DNA of 64,000 nt from Streptomyces sp. NBC_00358 (GTDB lineage Bacteria; Actinomycetota; Actinomycetes; Streptomycetales; Streptomycetaceae). The translations under genes and the position numbers were made by a program. The stretch spans positions 5,518,001-5,582,000 of the forward strand of contig NZ_CP107976.1 in assembly GCF_036099295.1 (NCBI RefSeq), given 5' to 3'. The notes under the pieces are model-generated. The model was not told where the DNA came from. It saw nothing but the letters and a program-made list of their open reading frames with translations, and made no database searches. Each line of letters starts with the position of its first letter. The first letter of the stretch is position 1. Positions 9,865 through 16,572 of this stretch are shown piece after piece.

Positions 9865-10455
9865 TCAAGGCCGCTGGGGGCGGAACAGCATGTCCGTCAG
9901 GGCGTGGAAGACCTCTTCGGGGTCCTCCTCGCCCACCTGGCCGTCCAGGTTGTGGCTGATCAGGAGTGTGGCGAAGCCGTGGGCCAGGGACCAGGCCGCG
10001 ATACCGGCGAGCCGGGTGTCGGGGCCGCGGCCTTCCGAGGGGAGCGCGGAGACGGCGGCGCGCAGCCGTACGCCGGCGAGCGTCCGGGCCGTCGTGAGCT
10101 CCAGGTCGTTCTCGCGGAGCAGCTCCGGGGCGAACATGACCTGGAAGTGGGCGGGGTACTCCCGCGCGAAACGTACGTAGCGCACGCCCGCGTCGCGCAG
10201 GTCGGCCGCGTCGTCGAGCGCCGTCGCCAGGAGCCCGAAGCCCTCCGCCGCGATGGCCGTGAGCAGGCCGACGCGGTCCTTGAAGTGGTGGGCCGGGGCG
10301 GCGTGCGAGACGCCCGCGCGGCGGGCCAGATCACGCAGGCTCAGCGCGGAGGGTCCCTCGTCGGCGATGACGTCGAGAGCGGCGCCGAGGATGGCGCGGC
10401 GCAGGTCCCCGTGGTGGTAAGGCCGCTCGGAGCCGCTGGTCTTCGCGAGATGCAT
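9865..10455 (-). CDS. TetR family transcriptional regulator
   Basis: A 196-residue protein starting MHLAKTSGSERPYHHGDL. Residues 20-66 are a TetR helix-turn-helix (LRRAILGAALDVIADEG, then LSLRDLARRAGVSHAAPAHHFK). The rest is a helical ligand-binding and dimer domain of the WHG/TetR_C type. The gene converges on mfd with a 33-base gap and is divergent from the gene at 10567. By the usual arrangement it probably represses itself and that neighbour from the 110-base intergenic region. The frame is open much further upstream, but only this ATG gives the normal N-terminus for the family. Confidence 0.9.
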   Translation of the reverse strand: MHLAKTSGSERPYHHGDLRRAILGAALDVIADEGPSALSLRDLARRAGVSHAAPAHHFKDRVGLLTAIAAEGFGLLATALDDAADLRDAGVRYVRFAREYPAHFQVMFAPELLRENDLELTTARTLAGVRLRAAVSALPSEGRGPDTRLAGIAAWSLAHGFATLLISHNLDGQVGEEDPEEVFHALTDMLFRPQRP

Positions 10456-10481
10456 GACAGCAGCGTACGCCGAATCTAGTC

Positions 10482-10515
10482 GTTGACAAGTTCCGGCGGC
10501 TCGGGCAATCTTGGC
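10482..10515. promoter_or_regulatory. Candidate divergent promoter/operator between TetR and SCO6745-type gene
   Basis: TTGACA at 10483-10488 and TGTCAA at 10509-10514 form an inverted pair, with inner AAG and CTTG continuing the symmetry. On the plus strand TTGACA is followed after about 17 bases by CAATCT, a plausible -35/-10 pair for the gene at 10567. The symmetry and position make it a candidate TetR operator. No experimental evidence. Confidence 0.35.
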
Positions 10516-10566
10516 AGTGTCAAGTTGTGAGCGTGTCGACACATGACGAGGGTGAGGGGTGGAGTC

Positions 10567-11523
10567 ATGTCCGGGAGCGTGAGCGGGGCGAGTGGGACCG
10601 GCGGGGCGGGGACCGCGGAGGAAGGGATGCCCGGAGAGGCGGCGCCGACAGCAGGGGCGGACGTCGATCTCGGCCGGGTGCGCCAGCTCTGGCATCTGCT
10701 GGAGCCGCTGCATGCCGTGCTGTACTACGCGCCCGAGGCATTCGAGGAGGCGTCGGCGCTCGGATACGGGACCGAGGAGCGCTGGCCCAGCTACTTCCCC
10801 TACCGTGCGGCGCCGTTGGGGGCCGTCGGCAGTCGGCGAGTGGCCTCCGCCTTCTACAGCTTCAGCCCGCGCATGGTGCACGAGCACGTCGACTCGGCCT
10901 GGCGGACGGCGAGTCCGGAGCGGGTGCTCGCGGCGCGGGACCGGTCCGTCGACCGGGCGTACCGCGCGATATTCGCCGACCGTGTCACCGCTCCCGAACT
11001 CGCCGAGGCCGCCGCGCTGGCCCGCCTCGCCGCCGAGGCGGCGAACACCGAGGGGCGCCAGCTCGCCGCTGCCAACGCCGAGTTGGCCTGGCCGGAGGCC
11101 CCGCACCTCCAGCTCTGGCATGCGGCGACGATCCTGCGCGAACACCGGGGCGACGGCCACCTCGCGGCGCTGCTCGTCGCGGGCCTGGATCCGGCCGAGT
11201 CACTGGTTTCGTTCGCGGCGACAGGCGCGGCCTCGGTGGAGCGCTTCGAGAGCCGTGGCTGGAGCCCCGAGGAGTGGGCCGCGGCGCGGGACCGCCTGGC
11301 GGCACGGGGCCTGGTGGGCGAGGACGGCGTGGCCACGGACGCCGGCCGTGAGTTGCGCCGCCAGGTCGAGCGGCACACCGACCGCCTCGCCGCCGCCCCC
11401 TGGCAGTCACTCGGCGCGGACGCCGTCACCCGCCTCGCGGACCTGCTCGGCGAGTTCTGGGTCGCGGTGCTGAGCTCGGGGCTGCTGCCGTCGGAGACGA
11501 CACTGGGCATCGGAAAGGTCTGA
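10567..11523 (+). CDS. SCO6745-type actinobacterial protein (helical, winged-helix-like C-terminus)
   Basis: A 318-residue soluble protein. After a 35-residue Gly/Ala tail the conserved part begins RVRQLWHLLEPLHAVLYYAPEA and ends in a region (about 215-270) resembling a winged helix: ERFESRGWSPEEWAAARDRL, then ARGLVGEDGVATDAGREL. I recognise this as the actinobacterial family named after SCO6745; its function is unknown to me. ATG 10567 follows a GGAG element, while ATG 10543 upstream lacks one. It is divergent from the TetR gene, which probably controls it. Confidence 0.75.
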   Translation: MSGSVSGASGTGGAGTAEEGMPGEAAPTAGADVDLGRVRQLWHLLEPLHAVLYYAPEAFEEASALGYGTEERWPSYFPYRAAPLGAVGSRRVASAFYSFSPRMVHEHVDSAWRTASPERVLAARDRSVDRAYRAIFADRVTAPELAEAAALARLAAEAANTEGRQLAAANAELAWPEAPHLQLWHAATILREHRGDGHLAALLVAGLDPAESLVSFAATGAASVERFESRGWSPEEWAAARDRLAARGLVGEDGVATDAGRELRRQVERHTDRLAAAPWQSLGADAVTRLADLLGEFWVAVLSSGLLPSETTLGIGKV

Positions 11524-11669
11524 CGCCCGAGCGGGTGGGGCGGGCCCGAGCGGGTGCGGCAGGCGCACCTCCACGGCCACTGCCCCACCCGGCGGTATGC
11601 CGCGATGGGGCTGGAGGGGGAAACGGTTCTCGGATCGCCGCGGCTACGACTGTGCCGGCACCGCTGCGG
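11524..11669. other. Convergent intergenic region with short direct repeats
   Basis: It carries two copies of GCCCGAGCGGGTG-like sequence near 11527-11557 and a repeated GCGGCTACGACTG element near 11639-11680 that runs into the end of the small minus-strand gene. Nothing else is recognised. Confidence 0.35.
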
Positions 11670-11861
11670 CTACGACTGCTCCGGCCGGTCGCGGTTGCGG
11701 TCCATCCCCATCGCGCCTTCGGCCTTCTGCTGTGCGTCGTCGACCTTGTCCGTGTATTTGTCGCCGGTCTTCTTGTTGGCCTGCTTCTCCGCGGCATCGG
11801 ACATCTGTCCTGCCTTCTCCTGTGCCGCGTGACTGCTCTTGAACCTGTCGAAGATGCCCAT
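11670..11861 (-). CDS. Small MT0933-like antitoxin-type protein
   Basis: A 63-residue, very hydrophilic peptide MGIFDRFKSSHAAQEKAG...QANKKTGDKYTDKVDDAQQKAEG, with the Lys/Ala/Asp-rich amphipathic pattern of the actinobacterial MT0933-like antitoxin family. CsbD-like stress proteins look similar and cannot be excluded. A strong GGAAGGAG ribosome site lies at 11868-11875. No toxin gene of an obvious kind is next to it (the neighbour is an HNH lipoprotein on the other strand), so an antitoxin role is not supported by context. Confidence 0.7.
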   Translation of the reverse strand: MGIFDRFKSSHAAQEKAGQMSDAAEKQANKKTGDKYTDKVDDAQQKAEGAMGMDRNRDRPEQS

Positions 11862-12022
11862 CCAGAGCTCCTTCCGGAGGTGACTCACGACCGACGATAC
11901 GCCCGGCGTGCGCCTATTGCCCATCGATGCCTGGTATGGCCGAGGAATGGCGGCCGTTACCTTGGGCAGACGGGAATCACGTCCGATCTGGGCGGACCCG
12001 GGGAGGCGAAGGGGAGGGCGCT

Positions 12023-12754
12023 GTGCTGCGTCTGAGGGGTGGGGCGGCGGCTGCCGCGTTGGCGGTGCTCGTCATGGGTGCCGGAGTCAGTGGCTGCAAG
12101 AAGGACGCCATGGGCTCGGCGGGACCGCAGGAGACGGCGGCGGGCGGCGGTGGCGCCGCCTACGCCGCGGTGGACTCGCTGGCCGTCAAGGGGCGCGCGC
12201 CCAAGACCGGTTACAGCAGGGAGCGGTTCGGTACGGCCTGGGCCGACACCGACGCGAACTCGTGTGACACCCGTGACGACATCCTCAAGCGGGACCTCAA
12301 AGAGGTGAGGTTCAGCGACGGCAAGTGCAAGGTGTCCCGCGGAGTCCTCGAACCCGATCCGTACGGCGGCAAGGACGTCACCTTCGTCCGCGGGCGCAGT
12401 CTGGTCGACATCGACCACCTGGTCGCGCTCTCGGACGCCTGGCAGACGGGCGCCAAGTACTGGGACGCCAGCAAGCGGATAGCGCTCGCCAACGACCCGC
12501 TCAACCTCCGTGCCGTCGGCGCGAGCGCCAACCGCAGCAAGGGCGACGGCGACACCGCGACCTGGCTCCCGCCCGACAAGACGTACCGCTGCACGTACGT
12601 CGCCGCGCAGGTGGCGGTGAAGAAGAAGTACGGACTGTGGGTCACCAGCGCCGAGAAGGCGGCCATGAAGAAGGTGCTGGCCGGCTGCTCCGGCCAGAAG
12701 CTGCCGACGGGCGGCAATCCGACGGAGGCACCGAAGCGGTTCCACGCGAACTGA
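12023..12754 (+). CDS. HNH endonuclease family lipoprotein (GmrSD/DUF1524 type)
   Basis: A 243-residue exported protein. The N-terminus has a hydrophobic stretch ending in the lipobox VSGC (Cys about residue 24), so it should be a membrane-anchored lipoprotein. The mature part holds the DUF1524/GmrSD C-terminal nuclease pattern: DIDHLVALSDAWQTGAKYW, then ANDPLNLRAVGASANRSKGD with WLPPD after it, giving the expected His and Asn residues of an HNH fold. Secreted members probably degrade nucleic acid outside the cell. The start GTG 12023 is chosen because it gives a proper signal peptide after AGGCGAAGGGGAGGG; the longer open frame does not. Confidence 0.85.
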   Translation: MLRLRGGAAAAALAVLVMGAGVSGCKKDAMGSAGPQETAAGGGGAAYAAVDSLAVKGRAPKTGYSRERFGTAWADTDANSCDTRDDILKRDLKEVRFSDGKCKVSRGVLEPDPYGGKDVTFVRGRSLVDIDHLVALSDAWQTGAKYWDASKRIALANDPLNLRAVGASANRSKGDGDTATWLPPDKTYRCTYVAAQVAVKKKYGLWVTSAEKAAMKKVLAGCSGQKLPTGGNPTEAPKRFHAN

Positions 12755-12815
12755 CCGCCGCCGGTCGCGCAGACGGCGGCTGAGCCGCGGCCGGAGCGGA
12801 AGTGGTCCCGGTCGA

Positions 12816-12846
12816 GAAGGGGGCGAGCCGCGGGCCCGCCCCCTTC
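12816..12846. terminator. Bidirectional hairpin between convergent genes
   Basis: Arms GAAGGGGGCG (12816-12825) and CGCCCCCTTC (12837-12846) lie between the HNH gene and the DUF397 gene, which point at each other. It probably terminates both. Confidence 0.65.
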
Positions 12847-12922
12847 GGCGTGGTCAGGCCGACGGGTTGACGGGCGCGAGGTGGCCCGGCGCGTCGCCGA
12901 CGGGCGCGCAGGCCCAGGCCCC

Positions 12923-13132
12923 TCAACCGATCAAGCGCGCCCGACCGTGCCGATCACCTCTGACGGTCAGGGCGGCTATCAGGGTGGCGAGTTGGCGCGG
13001 TCCGGTGGTGAGGAGGGTCTCCGGGGAGTCGCTCTCCCGGAGAAGGATCGTTCCGGTGGGGGTGGCGGCGACGTAGACGCAGGAGGACGACTCCTGGCTG
13101 TACGTGGACTTCTGCCAGTTCAGTTCGGGCAT
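12923..13132 (-). CDS. DUF397 protein (BldB/WhiJ-partner type)
   Basis: A 69-residue protein beginning MPELNWQKSTYSQESSSCVYVAA and continuing TGTILLRESDSPE, the DUF397 pattern. DUF397 proteins are small partners encoded next to Xre regulators with a DUF5753 domain in Streptomyces (whiJ, abaA and similar loci) and are thought to modulate the regulator. Here the gene lies 11 bases downstream of the Xre gene on the same strand, so they form one transcript. Confidence 0.92.
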   Translation of the reverse strand: MPELNWQKSTYSQESSSCVYVAATPTGTILLRESDSPETLLTTGPRQLATLIAALTVRGDRHGRARLIG

Positions 13133-13143
13133 CGAAGGCTCCT

Positions 13144-13998
13144 TCAGACGGCTTTGGCGAGCTGGGCGATGAAGTCGCGGGACTTCGTCTGGGGGAGCGC
13201 GGCTTGCCGCATGCGGTCCAGGACCAGGTGGTAGCGCTCCAACTTGGCTGGCGCATCGATGAGTTCGGCGGCGTGGTCGGTGTCCAACTGGACGGTGTCG
13301 AGCTGATGGACCGGGCCGTGGAAGTAGTCGATTCCCTGGCCGGACGTGTGGAACGGGCCGCTGGCGAAGGGGATGACGGCGATCGTGACGTGGTCGAGTT
13401 CGCTCATGGCGTTCAGATGGTGGAGCTGGGCTCGGACCGTGGTGCGATCGCCGAACCGCATGTGCAGGGCGGCTTCGTGGATGATCGCGGTGTACGGCTG
13501 GGGTTCCTCGCGGTGCAGCAGGGCCTGGCGCTTGATGCGGTGCGAGACGCGGTGCTCGATCTCGTGGGGCTTCAGCGGCGGAACGGTATGGCTGAACAGG
13601 ACGCGAGCGTGGTCCGTGGTTTGAAGCAGGCCGGGGATGTTGATGACATTCGCCACGCGGAGTGCGACAGCGTGGTGCTCGACCTCGGTGAGGTCCAGCA
13701 TGCGCGGCGAGAGGATCTCGCGGTACTCCTCCCACCAGTTGCGCCGTCGCTCACCTGTCATGGCCGCGAGTGCGTCGATCAGCGGTTCGTCGGTGCAGTC
13801 GTAGTGGCGGGCCAGGGCGCGCACGCGGTCGGCGCTGACCCCGTAGCGACCCGCCTCGATGTTGCTCACGCGTGACTGTGTGGCTCCGACCCGCACGGCG
13901 GCCTCCGTCGCGGACAGGTCCGCGCGCTCGCGCAGTCGTCGCAGTTCGGCACCCAGCCGTCGGCGTCGCGCGGTGGGCAGAGGGCTCGGCTGCGGCAT
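13144..13998 (-). CDS. Xre family regulator with DUF5753 domain (WhiJ-like)
   Basis: A 284-residue regulator. Residues 10-65 hold an Xre-type helix-turn-helix (LGAELRRLRERADLSATEAA, then VGATQSRVSNIEAGRYGVSA). Residues about 85-280 are a DUF5753 domain, starting NWWEEYREILSPRMLDLTEVE and including NIPGLLQTTDHARVLF. This architecture with a DUF397 gene behind it and a HATPase gene divergent from it is the whiJ/abaA-like developmental cassette of Streptomyces. ATG 13998 is preferred; an in-frame ATG at 14043 would add 15 unconserved residues and overlap the operator-like repeats. It probably binds the repeats at 14057-14100. Confidence 0.92.
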   Translation of the reverse strand: MPQPSPLPTARRRRLGAELRRLRERADLSATEAAVRVGATQSRVSNIEAGRYGVSADRVRALARHYDCTDEPLIDALAAMTGERRRNWWEEYREILSPRMLDLTEVEHHAVALRVANVINIPGLLQTTDHARVLFSHTVPPLKPHEIEHRVSHRIKRQALLHREEPQPYTAIIHEAALHMRFGDRTTVRAQLHHLNAMSELDHVTIAVIPFASGPFHTSGQGIDYFHGPVHQLDTVQLDTDHAAELIDAPAKLERYHLVLDRMRQAALPQTKSRDFIAQLAKAV

Positions 13999-14056
13999 GA
14001 GCGGCGACTTCCCGTTCGTACGTATGGCGCGTGGGTCACCCACACGAAGGCATTAG

Positions 14057-14100
14057 GGACTACATTCCATGCGATTCGTGGAATGTAGTCCATGAATCGC
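14057..14100. promoter_or_regulatory. Two interlocking inverted repeats, candidate operator of the Xre regulator
   Basis: A perfect 13-bp inverted repeat has arms GGACTACATTCCA (14057-14069) and TGGAATGTAGTCC (14079-14091). A second one, GCGATTC (14071-14077) with GAATCGC (14094-14100), shares its middle, so only one of the two hairpins can form at a time. The site is A/T-richer than its surroundings and lies 59 bases upstream of the regulator's start, between it and the divergent HATPase gene. Confidence 0.65.
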
Positions 14101-14265
14101 TCTACGGTGAGTCCCGAGTCGCTCAACTCGCCCCGCCCGTAAGCCGGAAGCGCACCGCGCCACCATGTACGCCCAGGTGCCCACGTGTACGTGCCCCCCG
14201 CGACATGCCACCGCCCGGCAGGGCCGGAAGAGCGAACCCAAGTACCCCCACCGCAGGAGGCGTTC

Positions 14266-14757
14266 ATGGTCACCGTATCCCCGGAGAAGTCCGATGCGTC
14301 CCCGTCTTGGGCGTACGCCCTCCAGTTGCCGCACGATCCGCTCGCGCCGCGCGTCGCCCGGGTCACGCTCAGGGCCGTGCTGAACGGTCACGGGATGGCG
14401 CGCATCGCCGATACGGCGGAGTTGCTGGCCTCGGAGCTTGTCACGAATGCCTACCGGCACTCCGGCGGGCCCGCGATGCTGCGGCTCCGGGCTCTCGGGG
14501 GCGGCCGTCTGCAGGTCAGCGTCTGGGATGCCGACCCGCACATCCCGCCCCCGTTCGACAAGCCGCACGGCACGCTGCGTCCCGTGCCGGCCGAGGCGGA
14601 CGGCGGGCGGGGGCTGTTCCTCGTATGCCATTTCGCCGACGCCTGGGGCGGATATGCGCTCGGCGACGATCTGTTCGGCAGGAGCGGGAAGTTGCTGTGG
14701 TGCGAGGTGGGGCCGCCGCCGTGGACGGTGGCGGCCCCGGAGGGTGTCGGCGCGTGA
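14266..14757 (+). CDS. ATP-binding protein, anti-sigma factor type (HATPase_c_2, RsbW-like)
   Basis: A 163-residue protein with the GHKL fold: N-box LLASELVTNAYRHSGGPAML near residue 50, then VSVWDADPHIPP and G-box GGRGLFLVCHFADAWG near residue 118. This small-HATPase class is very numerous in Streptomyces; some members bind sigma factors, and members in whiJ-type loci are thought to belong to the local switch. A strong AGGAGG (14255-14260) precedes ATG 14266. It is divergent from the Xre gene across the inverted repeats and is probably under its control. Confidence 0.9.
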   Translation: MVTVSPEKSDASPSWAYALQLPHDPLAPRVARVTLRAVLNGHGMARIADTAELLASELVTNAYRHSGGPAMLRLRALGGGRLQVSVWDADPHIPPPFDKPHGTLRPVPAEADGGRGLFLVCHFADAWGGYALGDDLFGRSGKLLWCEVGPPPWTVAAPEGVGA

Positions 14758-14812
14758 CCGGCAGGGTCCCGGCGGACAGGAGGCCGCCGGCGCGTGTGCG
14801 AGGTACCGGGTG

Positions 14813-15178
14813 TCAGCGCATGTACGGGTTGCCGGGGGCCTGGGCGGGCCAGGGGGCAGGGACCGGGCCGGCCATGACGTTCCGCGGCGCGCGCTTGTCG
14901 AACAGCGGGCCTGCCAGCAGCCACACGGCGATGGCCAGGGTGGAGAGGGCGACCAGGGCCAAGGCCGCGTCTCCCTTGTCGTGCGGGACGTTCGCCAGCG
15001 ACACCGACCCCACCTCGTACAGCGCGAACGAGACGAAGGCGCCCCAGTCGGACCCTCGCCCCCGGCGGATCGCCACGTACAGGAACGGCAGCCACACCAG
15101 CAGGCCGAACGAACCGACCGCCACGACCGACCACACCAGCCGCTGGAACCAGCCGGCTTCCAAGCGCTTGTCCATCAC
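14813..15178 (-). CDS. Small integral membrane protein, function unknown
   Basis: A 121-residue protein with three predicted membrane helices: residues 11-35, a weaker one near 45-62 and one near 68-92. The loop WLPFLYVAIRRGRGSDWGAF resembles CLPLFQVALRRGRWFDWAAA in the membrane protein at 18988-19581, so the two are probably distant paralogues. The tail PVPAPWPAQAPGNPYMR is proline-rich. Two ATG codons (15178, 15175) are adjacent and cannot be told apart. I do not recognise a function. Confidence 0.75.
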   Translation of the reverse strand: MMDKRLEAGWFQRLVWSVVAVGSFGLLVWLPFLYVAIRRGRGSDWGAFVSFALYEVGSVSLANVPHDKGDAALALVALSTLAIAVWLLAGPLFDKRAPRNVMAGPVPAPWPAQAPGNPYMR

Positions 15179-15199
15179 ACCCCCGAAGACCCTGTGCCT

Positions 15200-15237
15200 C
15201 CCGGGAAGACTCCCGGGCTCCCGAGAAACCTCTCGGG
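15200..15237. terminator. Tandem short hairpins
   Basis: CCCGGGA/TCCCGGG (15200-15206, 15211-15217) is followed at once by CCCGAGA/TCTCGGG (15220-15226, 15231-15237). They lie just downstream of the lipoprotein gene stop at 15262 on the minus strand and so probably end that transcript. Confidence 0.6.
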
Positions 15238-15261
15238 GGCGTCATGCTCCCATCCGACGGG

Positions 15262-15978
15262 TCACGCGTGCGCGTGTTCCCCCTTCAGGGACGTCACGAT
15301 CCGGTCGGCCAGCTTCTTCCCCGTGGCCGCGCCGTTGTCCTTCCCGTCCGTGGACATCACCGTGACGAGGTCCGTACCGGAGCGCACGGCGATGAGGGTC
15401 GAGCCGTTCTGCCAGGCGCTGTCGGTCAGGGTGATGGTGTAGGCGGCGTCGCCGAGGCCGGAGGTGTCCGCACCGGTGACCTTGACCTTGGTGTGCGTGT
15501 CCGAGTCGGGGTAGGTCGCGCACGAGGCGACGGCCTTCTTCAGGTTCGCCAGCACCGTCTCAGCGGTCGTGCCGCGGTAGGTGTCGATCTCCTGGGCGAT
15601 GTCCTCGGACGTGTTCTTGCTGACGTAGTCGTTCTGGGCGAAGGAGACACCCGTGTCGCCGGTGATCGAGATCCAGCCGGTGCCGCCGAGGAGCACGCAG
15701 TCGGGCTTCGCCGCGGGCGAGGAGCTCGGCGCGATGTACGTGGTGCCGGAGTCCCGCGCGCCCTTCGGGTCCACCGCGAAACCGGCGGCGAAGAACGACG
15801 CGGGCGCCAGCGCCTTCTTGAGCTGCGCGCCGGTCAGCAGACCGGCGTTGGGGTCCTTGGGCTTGTCCGCCGTGGCGGACGAGGACGAGGTGCCGCTCGC
15901 GGAGGAACAGGCCGTCAGGGCCAGCGGGAGCACGGCGGCGGCGAGCAGCGCCTTGGCGGCACGGGAGGGATGACGCAT
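15262..15978 (-). CDS. Lipoprotein, possible PknH-like sensor-domain type
   Basis: A 238-residue exported protein. The signal peptide MRHPSRAAKALLAAAVLPLA ends in the lipobox LTAC (Cys about 24) and is followed by a Ser/Thr-rich linker. The body contains two further cysteines (PDCVLLGG and ASCATYPDS) and a closing strand pattern like the PknH extracellular sensor fold, which is only a tentative comparison. ATG 15978 follows GAAGGACAC and gives a clean signal peptide; the frame is open upstream without meaning. The upstream 200 bases hold GCGGT tandem repeats (about 16079-16130). Confidence 0.75.
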   Translation of the reverse strand: MRHPSRAAKALLAAAVLPLALTACSSASGTSSSSATADKPKDPNAGLLTGAQLKKALAPASFFAAGFAVDPKGARDSGTTYIAPSSSPAAKPDCVLLGGTGWISITGDTGVSFAQNDYVSKNTSEDIAQEIDTYRGTTAETVLANLKKAVASCATYPDSDTHTKVKVTGADTSGLGDAAYTITLTDSAWQNGSTLIAVRSGTDLVTVMSTDGKDNGAATGKKLADRIVTSLKGEHAHA

Positions 15979-16078
15979 CGGGATGTGTCCTTCGAGAGTG
16001 AGGTCGGAACGGGCCGAGCGCCCGTGGGCAGGGCTCTCGGTTGCGGGACTCTGAACGCGCACAGGCCGGACAGAGTCG

Positions 16079-16172
16079 AAGCGGTGCGGTGCGGTGCGGG
16101 GTGGTGTTGTGCGATGCGGTGCGTGCAAGCGGTGTTCGGTACGTATGGCGGGGCGGGGCGGGGTGTGCGGCG
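16079..16172. repeat. GCGGT-type simple repeat upstream of lipoprotein gene
   Basis: Four GCGGT units in tandem (16080-16098) are followed by degenerate GGTGTTG/GCGGTGCG and GGCGGGGCGGGGCGGGG tracts. It is a plain low-complexity G-rich stretch in the gap 15979-16177; no gene is seen there. Confidence 0.5.
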
Positions 16173-16177
16173 GCAGG

Positions 16178-16375
16178 TCAGTGAGTCTTTTCGTCCGCAC
16201 CGGGCGAACCGGTGTGCTGCCGGGCGCCGGGCTGTGGAGTCGCGGACACCGAGCCCTTGTCGGCGCCGCCCGTGCGGCCGAGTCCGTGGCCGTGGCCGTG
16301 GCCGCCGGCGTGTGCCGAGACGACACCGATGACGACGAGGCCCACGGTGGCACTCAGCGCGGCCCTGCCCTTCAT
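16178..16375 (-). CDS. Short exported His/Gly-rich peptide
   Basis: A 65-residue protein. The first 25 residues, MKGRAALSATVGLVVIGVVS, look like a signal peptide with cleavage near AHA. The mature part begins with a HGHGHG cluster and continues as a polar Gly/Pro/Thr-rich chain. ATG 16375 has GGGGGAGGAAA upstream. The His cluster could bind metal ions (inference). No family is recognised. Confidence 0.55.
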   Translation of the reverse strand: MKGRAALSATVGLVVIGVVSAHAGGHGHGHGLGRTGGADKGSVSATPQPGARQHTGSPGADEKTH

Positions 16376-16451
16376 GCCCACGGCGGTTTCCTCCCCCGGC
16401 GGACGCCTTGGTGGCAGCCGCTCGTTCGCTGGGTCAATAAGACCAGAGCCT

Positions 16452-16502
16452 GTGAATCGAGTCAACACGGTTCACGAGATCTCTTGTGTGCACAGTGTGA
16501 AC
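16452..16502. promoter_or_regulatory. Alternating GTGAA/TTCAC repeats upstream of the DNA methylase gene
   Basis: GTGAA (16452-16456), GTTCAC (16470-16475) and GTGAAC (16497-16502) alternate in orientation, with TGTGCACA between the last two. The region is A/T-rich for this genome and lies between the divergent exported peptide and the methylase gene, so it is a candidate control region. Confidence 0.4.
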
Positions 16503-16572
16503 GGGTAGATCTTGCCTGCGTCGGTATGCTCGACACACAGAGGGACGAGTCGGGACGAGAGGAGCGGTGCGA

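Noticed and set aside
11670..11861. Toxin-antitoxin module
   Set aside because: The MT0933-like peptide has no toxin partner; the adjacent HNH protein is an exported lipoprotein on the other strand.
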